The position numbers were made by a program, and so were the translations under genes. Positions 8,229 through 17,111 of a stretch of DNA of 64,000 nucleotides are shown in pieces. The stretch's first letter is position 1. Each line of letters begins with the position of its first letter. The stretch is from Cupriavidus pampae (GTDB lineage: Bacteria; Pseudomonadota; Gammaproteobacteria; Burkholderiales; Burkholderiaceae). Where the stretch lies: the NCBI RefSeq assembly GCF_914271485.1, contig NZ_CAJZAG010000003.1, positions 620,001-684,000 on the forward strand, given 5' to 3'. The notes under the pieces are model-generated. The model was not told the DNA's origin. It worked only from the letters and a program-made list of their open reading frames with translations, and did no database searches.

Positions 8229-9167
8229 TCAGCGACGCGGACGGGCGCGCCCGATCTTGTCCACCGGCACCACCGCGCGGCCCTGATCATCGGTGGCCTG
8301 CCGCTCGCGCGGCGCGAGCTTCCACGCATGGCCGTAGACGATCTCGAACGTCAGCGGGATCACGCCATCGGCAGTGCGGCGGCGCTCCAGCGCGTCCAGC
8401 ACGGCGCGATACCAGCGGCGTCCGCGCAATCCCGCCCCGCCCGGGCGCCGCATGCCACCGAACGCGCGCACCTCGCGCAGCAGTGCCTCCGGCGTCTCGT
8501 AGGTAACCGTCAGCGTTTCCATGTCCATCACCGGCGTGGACCAGCCGCCGTGGACCAGCATGTCGCCGATGTCGTGCATGTCCACGAAGCGCAGCGTGTG
8601 CGCATCGAGATCGACCTCGGCAAACGCGTCGCGCACCTCGCGCAGCGTGTCGGGTCCGAACAACGAGAACAGCACGAGTCCGTCGTCACGGGTCACGCGA
8701 TGCCATTCCGGAAACACCTGATGCGGCTCCGGGTGCCAGTGCAGCGCGAGGTTCGACCACAGCAGGTCGAAACTGGCTGCCTCGAAAGGCAGTGTGGCAA
8801 GATCGCCCTGGACCAGATCGAACGTCGGCCGCTTGCCGAGCATGCGGCCGAGCCAGCCCGGCTGGCGCTGCGGATCGCGCTGAGCGGCCTCGCGCAGCAT
8901 CGCGCCGGAGATGTCGAGCCCGGCGATCTGCGCATCGGGAAAGCGCGCGCGCAGCGCCGCAAGGCCTTGGCCATGGCCGCATCCGAGATCCAGCGCGCCG
9001 CGCGGCGCGAGCCGGATCACCTCCATGCGCTCCTGCATGCGGCGGCCGATTTCGCCGAGCATGAAGTCGAGCTGGCCGAATCCGGCGCTGCGCCGGTCGA
9101 AGGCAAGACGAGTCAGCCGCGTGGGCGGCAGCCAGGCATCGGGAGTGGCGGCGGAATGCGAGGACAC
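8229..9167 (-). CDS. BioC-like class I SAM-dependent methyltransferase
   Basis: About 312 aa from a GTG start at 9167 (VSSHSAATPDAW). The Rossmann core shows motif I LDLGCGHGQGL, then IAGLDISGAML, LVQGDLATLPF and LLWSNLALHWHPEP, the order seen in BioC/UbiE-type methyltransferases. BioC methylates malonyl-ACP in biotin synthesis, and the closest resemblance is to that group, but no bio gene is nearby, so the substrate is unproven. The upstream open frame continues to 9335 but would overlap the divergent comF start. No strong ribosome site is visible before the GTG, so the start is uncertain. Confidence 0.75.
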   Translation of the reverse strand: MSSHSAATPDAWLPPTRLTRLAFDRRSAGFGQLDFMLGEIGRRMQERMEVIRLAPRGALDLGCGHGQGLAALRARFPDAQIAGLDISGAMLREAAQRDPQRQPGWLGRMLGKRPTFDLVQGDLATLPFEAASFDLLWSNLALHWHPEPHQVFPEWHRVTRDDGLVLFSLFGPDTLREVRDAFAEVDLDAHTLRFVDMHDIGDMLVHGGWSTPVMDMETLTVTYETPEALLREVRAFGGMRRPGGAGLRGRRWYRAVLDALERRRTADGVIPLTFEIVYGHAWKLAPRERQATDDQGRAVVPVDKIGRARPRR

Positions 9168-9251
9168 GAGGGAATCGATAAGAAAGATGGCGAACAGCGG
9201 AGTGGCGAACCACAGGATGGCGCGCGACAGCAGGCAACCCCGCCGCGGCCC

Positions 9252-10019
9252 ATGAACCGGCCGCAAGTATACGCGCCCTCCCCGGCTCGCGCCGAGGGCG
9301 CGCCATGCGCTGCCGGCCTGGCCGCGCTTCGCCACGGACTACCGCGCCTGTGGCGCGCGTTGCTGCCGTCCGCGTGCGCGCTATGCGGGCAGGTACAGGC
9401 CGAAGTGGTCTGCACGGCCTGCGCCGCGCGGCATCTGGCGCCGAAGCCCCGTTGCCCGTTCTGCGCGCTGCGTAGCACGCGCGGGCGGGCCTGTACGCTG
9501 TGCCTGGCGGACCCGCCGCCATTCGATGCCGTATTCACGCTCGGCGATTACGCCGCACCGCAGGACCATCTCGTGCTCGCGCTGAAAAGCGGCGCGGCGC
9601 TGCCGCACGCACGCTGGTTTGCCGACGCGCTCGCGCTGCGGCTGGCCGCCGCCGCGCTGCCCCTGCCCGATCTGCTGATCCCACTGCCGCTCGCGCGGGC
9701 ACGGCTGGCCGCGCGTGGCTTCAATCAGGCGTGGGAGATCGCGCGACCGCTGGGCCGGCAGCTCGGCATCGCCACGGCCGCCACGCTGCTCGCGCGCCGC
9801 GGCGATGCCGCCACCCAACACATGCTGAGCCTGAACGACCGACTGGCCAACGTGCAGGACGCCTTCACGGTCACGCACCCGGCAGCCGTCGCAGGACGCC
9901 ATATCGGCATCGTCGACGACGTGATGACCACCGGCGCCACGCTGCGCGAGGCGGCACGCGTGCTCAAGGCCCATGGCGCCGCGCGCGTCACGGTGCTGCC
10001 CGCGCTGCGCACGCCATGA
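9252..10019 (+). CDS. comF: ComF family phosphoribosyltransferase-like protein
   Basis: 255-aa ComF/GntX-type protein. An N-terminal zinc-ribbon-like part holds four CxxC pairs (CALC, CTAC, CPFC, CTLC), followed by a type I PRTase fold with the PRPP-loop-like IGIVDDVMTTGATLREAA. ComF is needed for DNA uptake in competent bacteria, and the Gram-negative members have a less defined role in DNA or phosphate metabolism. The start at 9252 is the in-frame ATG just before the conserved region; a far upstream ATG would add unrelated antisense sequence. Divergent from the methyltransferase. Confidence 0.88.
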   Translation: MNRPQVYAPSPARAEGAPCAAGLAALRHGLPRLWRALLPSACALCGQVQAEVVCTACAARHLAPKPRCPFCALRSTRGRACTLCLADPPPFDAVFTLGDYAAPQDHLVLALKSGAALPHARWFADALALRLAAAALPLPDLLIPLPLARARLAARGFNQAWEIARPLGRQLGIATAATLLARRGDAATQHMLSLNDRLANVQDAFTVTHPAAVAGRHIGIVDDVMTTGATLREAARVLKAHGAARVTVLPALRTP

Positions 10020-10078
10020 TTGCCGCACGGGGCCGCAGGCGTTAAGCTGCGCAGCGCTTCCCACCGTCCCACGTCCGC

Positions 10079-10549
10079 ATGTTTAACGTCGTCCTCGTCG
10101 AACCCGAGATTCCTCCCAATACCGGCAACGTGATCCGGCTATGCGCCAACACTGGCGCGCAGCTGCATCTGGTCAAGCCACTCGGCTTTCCGCTCGAGGA
10201 TGCGCGCATGCGCCGCGCAGGGCTCGACTATCACGAGTACGCCACCATGCGCGTGCACGACAACTGGGAGGCGCTGATGGCCAGCGAGCAGCCGAACGTC
10301 GATCGCATGTTCGCGCTGACCACGCATGGCTCGACGCCGTTCGGTGAGGTGGCGTTCCAGCCCGGCGACTGGTTCGTTTTCGGCTCGGAAACCCGTGGGC
10401 TGGCGCCAGAGCGGCGTGAATGGTTTCCGCCCGCGCGCCGCATCCGCCTGCCGATGCGCCCCGACAACCGCAGCCTCAACCTGTCGAACACCGTGGCGGT
10501 GGTCGTGTTCGAGGCCTGGCGCCAGAACGGGTTCGCCGGCGGCGCATAA
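10079..10549 (+). CDS. trmL: tRNA (cytidine(34)-2'-O)-methyltransferase TrmL
   Basis: 156-aa SPOUT-class enzyme that methylates the wobble ribose of tRNA-Leu isoacceptors. Conserved blocks: VEPEIPPNTGNVIRLCANTG at the N-terminus, HLVKPLGF, FVFGSETRGL and the C-terminal knot MRPDNRSLNLSNTVAVVVFE. Length is typical. Starts 59 bp after comF on the same strand. Confidence 0.95.
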   Translation: MFNVVLVEPEIPPNTGNVIRLCANTGAQLHLVKPLGFPLEDARMRRAGLDYHEYATMRVHDNWEALMASEQPNVDRMFALTTHGSTPFGEVAFQPGDWFVFGSETRGLAPERREWFPPARRIRLPMRPDNRSLNLSNTVAVVVFEAWRQNGFAGGA

Positions 10550-10586
10550 GGGCCGCGCAAGCGGGTCCGGCGCGCCGCGGTTACGC

Positions 10587-11576
10587 CTACTCTGGCTGCA
10601 CGTGCGCGGCGCGAATGACCTTGTCCCAGCGCAGTTTCTCGCTGGCCATGGTCTGCCGCAACGAGGCCGGCGCGGTGCCGGCCGGCGCGAAGTACTGCGC
10701 GCGCATTTTCTCGCGCACGTCTTCCCTGCCAATGATCGCCACCAGCTCGCGATAGAGCCGATCGACGATCGGCGCCGGCGTGCCCGCAGGCGCGAGCACG
10801 GCCTGCCACGAGATCGCCTCGAAGCCCGGGTAGCCCGATTCCACCACCGTCGGCACCGACGGCAACAGCGCCGAGCGACCGGTGGTGGTCACCGCAAGCA
10901 TGCGCAGCTTGCCCGCCTGTACCAGCGGCATGGCGATCGCCGGCACCATAAAGCCGGCCTGCACCTGCCCGCCGACGATGGCGGTGGTGACCTGCGGAAA
11001 TCCGGCATACGGCACGTGCTGCAGATCGATACCAGCCATCGCCTTCAACTGCTCCATGGCCAGATGCGCGGCACTGCCGTTGCCCACCGAACCATAGTTC
11101 AGCGTGCCGGGCTTCGACTTCGCCAACGCGACAAACTCCTGCAACGTGCGCACGGGCAGCCGCGCATCGACCACCAGCACATTCGGCGACGTGGCCACGA
11201 GCGTCACCGGCGCGAGTTGCCGCACCGGATCGTAGTTGAGGTTGCGCCAGAGCGTGGGCGCGGTGACGAGCGGCCCGTTGATCGTGAACAGCAGCGTGTA
11301 GCCGTCCGGCGTCGCGCGCGCCACCATGCCGGTGCCGATGTTCCCACCGGCGCCCGGATGATTCTCCACCACGACGGGCTGGCCAAGCGCCGCGGCCAGT
11401 TGTTCGGTCAGCAGACGCGCGATCAGATCGGGCGACGAACCCGCCGGAAACGGTACGATCATGCGCAACGGCCGCGCGGGCCAGTCCTGCGCCAGGGCAT
11501 CGGACGCGCGCGCCAGTGCCGACAGGCACAGCGCGGAGGGAAGTAGCACGCCCAGGGCGCGACGGCGGGAATTCAT
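10587..11576 (-). CDS. Bug-type extracytoplasmic solute receptor (TctC family)
   Basis: 329-aa periplasmic binding protein: signal peptide (1-29), then WPARPLRMIVPFPAGSSPDLIARLL, VVENHPGAGGNIGTGMVARA and NYGSVGNGSAAHLAMEQLK, the diagnostic pieces of the Bug/TctC family. Such receptors bind carboxylates, amides or aromatic acids. Like most Bug proteins it has no TctA/TctB permease beside it, so the ligand cannot be read from context. A 24-codon Ala/Lys-rich open frame ends in an ATGA overlap with its start (11573-11647). Convergent with trmL. Confidence 0.9.
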   Translation of the reverse strand: MNSRRRALGVLLPSALCLSALARASDALAQDWPARPLRMIVPFPAGSSPDLIARLLTEQLAAALGQPVVVENHPGAGGNIGTGMVARATPDGYTLLFTINGPLVTAPTLWRNLNYDPVRQLAPVTLVATSPNVLVVDARLPVRTLQEFVALAKSKPGTLNYGSVGNGSAAHLAMEQLKAMAGIDLQHVPYAGFPQVTTAIVGGQVQAGFMVPAIAMPLVQAGKLRMLAVTTTGRSALLPSVPTVVESGYPGFEAISWQAVLAPAGTPAPIVDRLYRELVAIIGREDVREKMRAQYFAPAGTAPASLRQTMASEKLRWDKVIRAAHVQPE

Positions 11577-11708
11577 GTCAGTGTGGTGGCCTTCAGGGTG
11601 GGCTTCAGTGCGGGCTTCAGTGCGGCAAGCGCACTGCTTAGTGCCATGATTCTGCGCCGGGTTTCAAGGCGCAGACCCCGCACCGTGCCGTTCAGTGCCA
11701 AGCGGGCA

Positions 11709-12737
11709 TTAGTGCAACGGCGACTCGTCACGCGCGTCGCGCTGCAACAGCTGCGCCACCGCATCCGCGGCACCGAGACCTTCGAACAGCACCGCGCAGA
11801 CCGCGCGCGTAATCGGCATATCGACACCATGCTGCGCGGCCAGCGCGGCAACGGCCTGCGCGCAGCGCACGCCTTCGGCCACGTGCCCGAGATCGGCAAG
11901 CACCTGCGCCAGGGTCTTGCCTGCGGCAAGCTGCTGGCCGACCTTGCGATTGCGCGACAGATCGCCGGTCGCGGTAAGAATCAGGTCGCCGACGCCGGCG
12001 AGGCCCATGAACGTATCGAGGCGCCCACCGAGCGCGAGGCCCAGTCGCGTCATCTCGGCCAGCCCACGCGTCACCAGCGCGGCGCGCGCATTGAGCCCCA
12101 GCCCGAGGCCATCGCTGGCACCGGTGGCGATCGCCAGCACGTTCTTGACGGCCCCTCCCACCTCGACACCGATCAGGTCGTCGCTGCGATAGATACGCAT
12201 CGCATGGTGATGGAATGCGGCCTGCGCGCGCTCGCCGAGCACCGGTGACGTGCCCGCCACGGTCAGCGCGCACGGCAGTCCGAGCGCGACCTCGCGCGCG
12301 AAGCTCGGCCCGGTCAGCACGCCATAGTCGATGGCGGGCGCGCCGGGCAACGCATCAAGCTCGGCACGCACCATCTGGTGCGGCATCGCATGGGTGTCGG
12401 CCTCGAAACCCTTGCACAGCCACAGCATCGCGGCCGGCCCCTTGATGGTCGTGGCGATTCTGCGCGTGGTCTCACGCAAGCCGGACACCGGCGTGGCAAC
12501 GATGAGCAGCCCCGACGGATCGCTTTCGGCATGCGCAACGGCACGCGCGAAGTCGGCTTCGTAGGCGAGTCTGGGAGAAAGAGAGATGCCAGGCAGATAG
12601 CCGGCGTTGACGCCGCCCGCAGCCATCGCCGCGAGCTCGTCGGCGTCGCGGCCCCACAGCACCACGTCGTGCGTGGCCGCCGCGTGGCTCGCGAGGGCGG
12701 TGCCCCATGCGCCAGCGCCAAGGATCGTGAGTTTCAT
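11709..12737 (-). CDS. gpsA: NAD(P)-dependent glycerol-3-phosphate dehydrogenase
   Basis: 342-aa cytosolic enzyme making sn-glycerol 3-phosphate from DHAP for phospholipid synthesis. N-terminal dinucleotide fold [12 protein letters not shown], the conserved CKGFE segment, [13 protein letters not shown], the catalytic Lys region [14 protein letters not shown] and [11 protein letters not shown]. The C-terminal tail is slightly longer than usual. It lies 57 bp downstream of secB, a neighbour pair (grxC-secB-gpsA) conserved in many proteobacteria. Confidence 0.97.
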   Translation of the reverse strand: MKLTILGAGAWGTALASHAAATHDVVLWGRDADELAAMAAGGVNAGYLPGISLSPRLAYEADFARAVAHAESDPSGLLIVATPVSGLRETTRRIATTIKGPAAMLWLCKGFEADTHAMPHQMVRAELDALPGAPAIDYGVLTGPSFAREVALGLPCALTVAGTSPVLGERAQAAFHHHAMRIYRSDDLIGVEVGGAVKNVLAIATGASDGLGLGLNARAALVTRGLAEMTRLGLALGGRLDTFMGLAGVGDLILTATGDLSRNRKVGQQLAAGKTLAQVLADLGHVAEGVRCAQAVAALAAQHGVDMPITRAVCAVLFEGLGAADAVAQLLQRDARDESPLH

Positions 12738-12763
12738 GACGTCATGACGCTAGGCCAGAGCAG

Positions 12764-12786
12764 ACCCTCTCCGCGCGGGAGAGGGT
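12764..12786. repeat. Inverted repeat ACCCTCTCC-N5-GGAGAGGGT between secB and gpsA
   Basis: Perfect 9-bp arms around a 5-base loop (GCGCG), no T-run on either side. Short GC hairpins of this CCCTCTCC type are common interspersed elements in proteobacterial genomes; here it may stabilise or attenuate the secB-gpsA message. I see a single copy in this window. Confidence 0.7.
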
Positions 12787-12794
12787 GCGACGCA

Positions 12795-13313
12795 TCAGTG
12801 ACGCGCCTGGCTGCCGTCGGGCATGACGATGCCCGACTCAGCGCCTTGCTGGCCGGCCTCGGCCATCGCGGCTTGCAGACGTTGCTCGTACAGCGCCTGG
12901 AAGTTGATTTCCGACAGATGGATGGCCTGGAAGCCGGCACGCGTGATCACGTCGGCGATATTGCCGCGCAGGTACGGGTACAGGATGGTCGGGCAGGCAA
13001 TGCCCAGCAGCGGGTCGAGCTGCTCGGCCGGCACGTTGCGGATATCGAAGATACCGGCCTGATGCGCTTCCACCAGGAACGCCACCTTGTCCTGGACCTT
13101 GGTCGTCACGGTACCGGTCACGACCACTTCGAAGATGCCTTCCTGCAGCTGGGCGGCGGCCACGTTGACCTGCACCTCGACGGCCGGCGCTTCCGACTCG
13201 AGGAAGATCTGCGGCGAGTTCGGCTGCTCGAGCGACATGTCCTTCAGGTACACGCGCTGGATATTGAAGAAGGGCTGGTCGTCCTGCTGGGTAGCTTGTT
13301 GCTGGTCGCTCAT
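12795..13313 (-). CDS. secB: Protein-export chaperone SecB
   Basis: 172-aa tetrameric chaperone that keeps preproteins unfolded and hands them to SecA. Conserved features are [20 protein letters not shown], the [15 protein letters not shown] strand, [20 protein letters not shown] and the C-terminal [18 protein letters not shown]. Both ends carry short Gln/Asp- and Gln/Gly-rich tails. Starts at ATG 13313; gpsA follows. Confidence 0.97.
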   Translation of the reverse strand: MSDQQQATQQDDQPFFNIQRVYLKDMSLEQPNSPQIFLESEAPAVEVQVNVAAAQLQEGIFEVVVTGTVTTKVQDKVAFLVEAHQAGIFDIRNVPAEQLDPLLGIACPTILYPYLRGNIADVITRAGFQAIHLSEINFQALYEQRLQAAMAEAGQQGAESGIVMPDGSQARH

Positions 13314-13538
13314 GAGAGGCTTCCGGATTGACTGAAAGGGGTGATGGGGTGCTGCAAGGGTGCCGGCACGCGCGTCCGCGCGGGTCGAGCCCGGTTTGGA
13401 AAGCGCATATGGTACATGACGCGGGTGGCGAATTCACCCGCTCGTTGACCCAGTCAGAGAGGAATCAGAGATTCACGACCTGCCGGAAGCCGCAGGCCGC
13501 GAATCTGTCACAGAAATGTGCCGCGCGGCACGGGCGTG

Positions 13539-13796
13539 TCAGGCCGCAAGCAGCGGCACGAGGTCGCCCTTGCGATCGAGCGCGGAGAGATCATCGAAAC
13601 CGCCCACATGACGCTCGTCGATGTAGATCTGCGGTACGGTACGGCGGCCGGTGCGCGACATCATTTCCTCGCGCTTGCCCGCTTCGCGGTCGATCATGAT
13701 CTTCTCGATCGTCTCCACTCCGCGCTGGCGCAGAAGGCGCTCGGCCATCTGGCAATAAGGGCAAACCACCGTGCTGTACATGACGACGCGGGCCAT
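13539..13796 (-). CDS. grxC: Glutaredoxin 3
   Basis: 85-aa dithiol glutaredoxin with active site C12-P-Y-C15, the cis-Pro segment RRTVPQIYIDERHVGGFDDL and a glutathione-binding GG-D pattern. It reduces protein disulfides with glutathione made by the GshA/GshB pair encoded further on. Full family length. About 80 bp after the rhodanese-like gene and upstream of secB, same strand. Confidence 0.96.
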   Translation of the reverse strand: MARVVMYSTVVCPYCQMAERLLRQRGVETIEKIMIDREAGKREEMMSRTGRRTVPQIYIDERHVGGFDDLSALDRKGDLVPLLAA

Positions 13797-13878
13797 GCGA
13801 AATCTCCTTGTCCTGAAATGCAGCGGCGCGGATGCCAGGGGCGATCCGCGCCGCGCACAGCAAATAAATGAATCGACG

Positions 13879-14292
13879 TTACTTGACGACCGGAAGTCCG
13901 GCCTGCTGCCAGGCGGTCATGCCGCCTTCGAGCGCGTAGACCTCACTGTACCCGGCTTCTTTCAACGCTGCTTGAGCCTTCCCCAGGCTCTGGCCGGTCT
14001 GGCTGATGACGATGACGGGGGCGCTCTTGTCCTTGGCGAGCGAGCCGGCGCGGTTCGGGAGGTCGGCAAGCGGCGCGCTCTTCGCCTGGGGCATGTGGCC
14101 CTTGGCGAACTCCGCGGCGTCGCGCACGTCGATGGCCACCGCGTTGCGCTTGTTGATCAGCTGGGTGGCGCCGGCGGTATTGACGCTTTTTCCGCTCGTG
14201 CTGCGCATGATGGCCGGCCAGGCTAGCAGGCCGCCAGAGACCACTGCGATAGCGATCAGGGCCAGGTTGTTGTAGTCGGCGAAGAAATTCAC
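13879..14292 (-). CDS. Membrane-anchored rhodanese-like protein lacking the catalytic Cys
   Basis: 137 aa from a GTG at 14292 (preceded by ACGGAAATGCC, a fair ribosome site); an ATG at 14325 would add 11 residues. One N-terminal membrane helix (LALIAIAVVSGGLLAWPAIM), then a single rhodanese domain: INKRNAVAIDVRDAAEFAKGHMPQA and the closing YALEGGMTAWQQAGLP. At the sulfur-transfer site the loop reads VIVISQTGQS, so Ser97 (codon AGC) replaces the catalytic Cys. It can therefore not work as a thiosulfate sulfurtransferase by the classical route; a binding or signalling role is inferred. Upstream of grxC, same strand. Confidence 0.85.
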   Translation of the reverse strand: MNFFADYNNLALIAIAVVSGGLLAWPAIMRSTSGKSVNTAGATQLINKRNAVAIDVRDAAEFAKGHMPQAKSAPLADLPNRAGSLAKDKSAPVIVISQTGQSLGKAQAALKEAGYSEVYALEGGMTAWQQAGLPVVK

Positions 14293-14426
14293 GTTGGCAT
14301 TTCCGTTGGGTTGGGTCGGCGGCATTATAAAATACGCGGTTTGGCGCCACCCTTCATTTTATGGGGTGCGGGCCGCGCCGCATTCGCGCCGCCGCGCCAG
14401 CAGGTTACCTACTCTCTGGAAGCAGC

Positions 14427-15173
14427 ATGTACAAGCTCGTTCTCATCCGCCACGGCGAATCGACGTGGAACCTCGAAAACCGCTTCACCGGCTGGGTCGA
14501 CGTCGACCTGACCGACACCGGCGCCGCCCAGGCACGCCAGGCGGGCCAATTGCTCAATGAAGCCGGCCTGACGTTCGACATCGCCTACACCTCGGTGCTC
14601 AAGCGCGCGATCCGCACGCTCTGGCATGTCCAGGACGAAATGGACCTGATGTGGATTCCGGTGCGCAACGAATGGCGCCTGAACGAGCGTCACTACGGTG
14701 CACTGTCGGGCCTCAACAAGGCCGAGACCGCCGCCAAGTACGGCGACGCGCAGGTTCTGGTCTGGCGCCGCAGCTACGACACGCCGCCGCCCGCACTCGA
14801 AGCGGACGACCCGCGCGCCTCGTTCGACGATCCGCGCTACGCCAATGTGCCGCGCGAGCAGGTGCCGCTGACCGAATGCCTGAAGGATACGGTGGCCCGC
14901 GTGATTCCGCTATGGAACGAATCCATTGCTCCCGATATCAAATCGGGCAAGCGCGTGGTGATTGCCGCCCATGGCAACAGCATCCGCGCGTTGGTGAAGT
15001 ACCTGGATCAGATTTCGGATGACGACATCGTCGGCCTCAATATTCCCAACGGCACCCCGCTCGTATACGAACTGGACGCCGACCTGCGCCCCCTGCGCCA
15101 TTACTATCTCGGCGACGCGGACGCCATCGCCGCTTCGCTGGCCGCCGTGGCCAACCAGGGCAAGGCGCGCTGA
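14427..15173 (+). CDS. gpmA: 2,3-bisphosphoglycerate-dependent phosphoglycerate mutase
   Basis: 248-aa glycolytic/gluconeogenic enzyme interconverting 3- and 2-phosphoglycerate. The catalytic phosphohistidine is H9 in [26 protein letters not shown] and the second His in [16 protein letters not shown] complete the site. The length equals dPGM enzymes. The start at 14427 is chosen because the fold begins right at [10 protein letters not shown]; the upstream in-frame ATG adds non-conserved residues. Confidence 0.97.
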   Translation: MYKLVLIRHGESTWNLENRFTGWVDVDLTDTGAAQARQAGQLLNEAGLTFDIAYTSVLKRAIRTLWHVQDEMDLMWIPVRNEWRLNERHYGALSGLNKAETAAKYGDAQVLVWRRSYDTPPPALEADDPRASFDDPRYANVPREQVPLTECLKDTVARVIPLWNESIAPDIKSGKRVVIAAHGNSIRALVKYLDQISDDDIVGLNIPNGTPLVYELDADLRPLRHYYLGDADAIAASLAAVANQGKAR

Positions 15174-15407
15174 CCGTGACATGGTGCGGGCGTCGGGGCA
15201 GGACCCCGGCCCCGCGCATACCGCAGACTCGGGATGATGTGGCAGCGCTGGCCCCGGCCAATGTTGCCGCGCCCACCGTCACCGCGGTGACGCGCAGGCC
15301 TTTTTTCCCGCACCCTCTTATACTGTCGGACAAATCCGGTCCAGGCACCCGTCGTGGCGCCCACCGGATTCCACCAGGCACAATCCTCACACGTTCAGGC
15401 TGCCCTC

Positions 15408-17024
15408 ATGCGTAAGTCGCTCAAGAACATTAGCCTTGTCTCAGTCGGCGTCGTTGCCGGCGTGCTCGCCACGCTGCAGATTTCGGCGACGGCGCAGAAC
15501 TCATCCGGACCGCTACCGCTCGACCAGTTGCGGCTGATGTCCGATATCTTCGGGCAGATCAAGCGCGAATACGTTGAGCCGGTCGATGACAAGAAGCTGC
15601 TGACCGAAGCCGTCAAAGGCATGGTCGCCAGCCTCGACCCGCACTCGGCCTATCTGGACGAAAAAGACTTCAAGGAACTGCAGGAAGGCACGCGCGGCCG
15701 CTTCGCGGGTCTCGGCATCGAGATCTCGCAGGAAGAAGGCCTGGTCAAGGTGATCAACCCGATCGAGGACACGCCCGCGTTCCGCGCCGGCATTCAGCCG
15801 GGCGACCTGATCACGCGTATCGACGACAAGCCCGTGCGCGGCCTGCCGCTGGAGCAGGCGGTCAAGCGCATGCGCGGCGAGCCCGGTACCAAGGTCACGC
15901 TGACGATCTATCGCAAGAGCGAGGAACGCACGTTCCCCGTTTCAATCACCCGTGCCGAGATCCGTGTGCAGTCGGTCAAGGCCAAGATGCTCGACCATGA
16001 CATCGGCTGGATCCGCCTGACCAGCTTCCAGGAGCGCACCGTCGCCGACCTGGGCCGCAGGCTGAATGAGATGGCCCAGAAGAACCCGAATCTGAAGGGC
16101 ATCATCCTCGATCTGCGCAACAACGGTGGCGGTGTGCTGCAAGGCGCCGTGGGCGTGGCGGCGGCGTTCCTGCCCGAGGATGCGACCGTGGTCTCGACCA
16201 ACGGCCAGGTACCCGACGCCAAGCGCGTGTACAAGGCGTCGTTCAACAACTATCGCCTGTCGTCGCTCGAGGACGATCCGCTCAAGGATCTGCCGCCGCT
16301 GTTCAAGAAGATTCCGATGGTCGTGCTGACCAACGCCTACTCGGCATCGGCTTCGGAGATCGTGGCCGGCGCGCTGCAGGATCACCACCGCGCGCTGATC
16401 ATGGGCAAGACCACGTTCGGCAAGGGTTCGGTGCAGACCGTGCGTCCGCTGACCAACGACACCGGCATCAAGCTGACCATCGCGTACTACTACACGCCGA
16501 CGGGCAAGTCGATCCAGGCCAAGGGCATCCGTCCGGACGTGCCGGTCGATCAGAACCCCGAGGGCGATCCCGACGACGCGCTGATTACGCGCGAGATCGA
16601 TACCGAGCGCCACCTGCACAACAAGCAGGAATCGGAAGAACCGGAAATGGCCGAACGCGAGCAGCGTCGCGTGGAAGAACTGCGCCGCCTCGAGGAAGAA
16701 AACGCCAAGAAGTCGCCGGAGGAGCGCGAGAAGGAACGTCGCAAAAAGCCGGTGGAATTTGGTACCGCCGACGACTTCATGCTGCAGCAGGCCATCGCGC
16801 AGTTGAGCGGTCAGCCGGTCAAGCGTTCGAAGTCGCGCCTGGAACTCACTCAGGCCGCCGGCAAGCCGGACGAGAAGCCGGATGCCACCGCCAAGCCCGC
16901 CGCGAAGCCCGCGAGCAAGGCCACGCCGGCCAAGCCCGCGCAACCGGCCACGCAGCCGGCGCAGCCGCCCGCCAGCGCACCCGTTGGCGAACCGCTCGGC
17001 ACGCCGACCGGCAAGGCGCGCTGA
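15408..17024 (+). CDS. ctpA: S41 family carboxy-terminal processing peptidase
   Basis: 538-aa periplasmic protease: signal segment (1-26), the LRLMSDIFGQIKREYVEPVDD start of the mature part, a PDZ domain (about 95-170, FAGLGIEISQEEGLVKVI), then the S41 core with catalytic Ser in NAYSASASEIVAGAL and Lys in IMGKTTFGKGSVQTV. After the core come an acidic/basic coiled-coil stretch (EMAEREQRRVEELRRLEEE) and a Lys/Ala/Pro-rich tail of about 50 residues. Such proteases trim envelope proteins such as murein hydrolases. moeB follows after a terminator. Confidence 0.93.
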   Translation: MRKSLKNISLVSVGVVAGVLATLQISATAQNSSGPLPLDQLRLMSDIFGQIKREYVEPVDDKKLLTEAVKGMVASLDPHSAYLDEKDFKELQEGTRGRFAGLGIEISQEEGLVKVINPIEDTPAFRAGIQPGDLITRIDDKPVRGLPLEQAVKRMRGEPGTKVTLTIYRKSEERTFPVSITRAEIRVQSVKAKMLDHDIGWIRLTSFQERTVADLGRRLNEMAQKNPNLKGIILDLRNNGGGVLQGAVGVAAAFLPEDATVVSTNGQVPDAKRVYKASFNNYRLSSLEDDPLKDLPPLFKKIPMVVLTNAYSASASEIVAGALQDHHRALIMGKTTFGKGSVQTVRPLTNDTGIKLTIAYYYTPTGKSIQAKGIRPDVPVDQNPEGDPDDALITREIDTERHLHNKQESEEPEMAEREQRRVEELRRLEEENAKKSPEEREKERRKKPVEFGTADDFMLQQAIAQLSGQPVKRSKSRLELTQAAGKPDEKPDATAKPAAKPASKATPAKPAQPATQPAQPPASAPVGEPLGTPTGKAR

Positions 17025-17049
17025 TCCGGTAGCGCTGTTTCCCTCTCAC

Positions 17050-17089
17050 ACGGCCCGCGGTTTTCACGACAGCGGGCCGTTTTTGTTTT
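17050..17089 (+). terminator. Rho-independent terminator after ctpA
   Basis: ACGGCCCGC and GCGGGCCGT form a 9-bp stem with a 13-base loop, followed by TTTTGTTTT. It lies between ctpA (stop 17024) and moeB (start 17112), so moeB probably has partly independent expression. Confidence 0.85.
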
Positions 17090-17111
17090 CAGCTTCGGTC
17101 TTGCCCCTGCC

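Noticed and set aside
8085..10019. Apparent 644-aa ComF
   Set aside because: The first 389 codons are antisense to the methyltransferase; ComF motifs start at 9252.
15276..15310. GTCACCGCGGTGAC palindrome plus TTTTTT as gpmA terminator
   Set aside because: The T-run is separated from the stem by about nine bases, too far for a standard intrinsic terminator.
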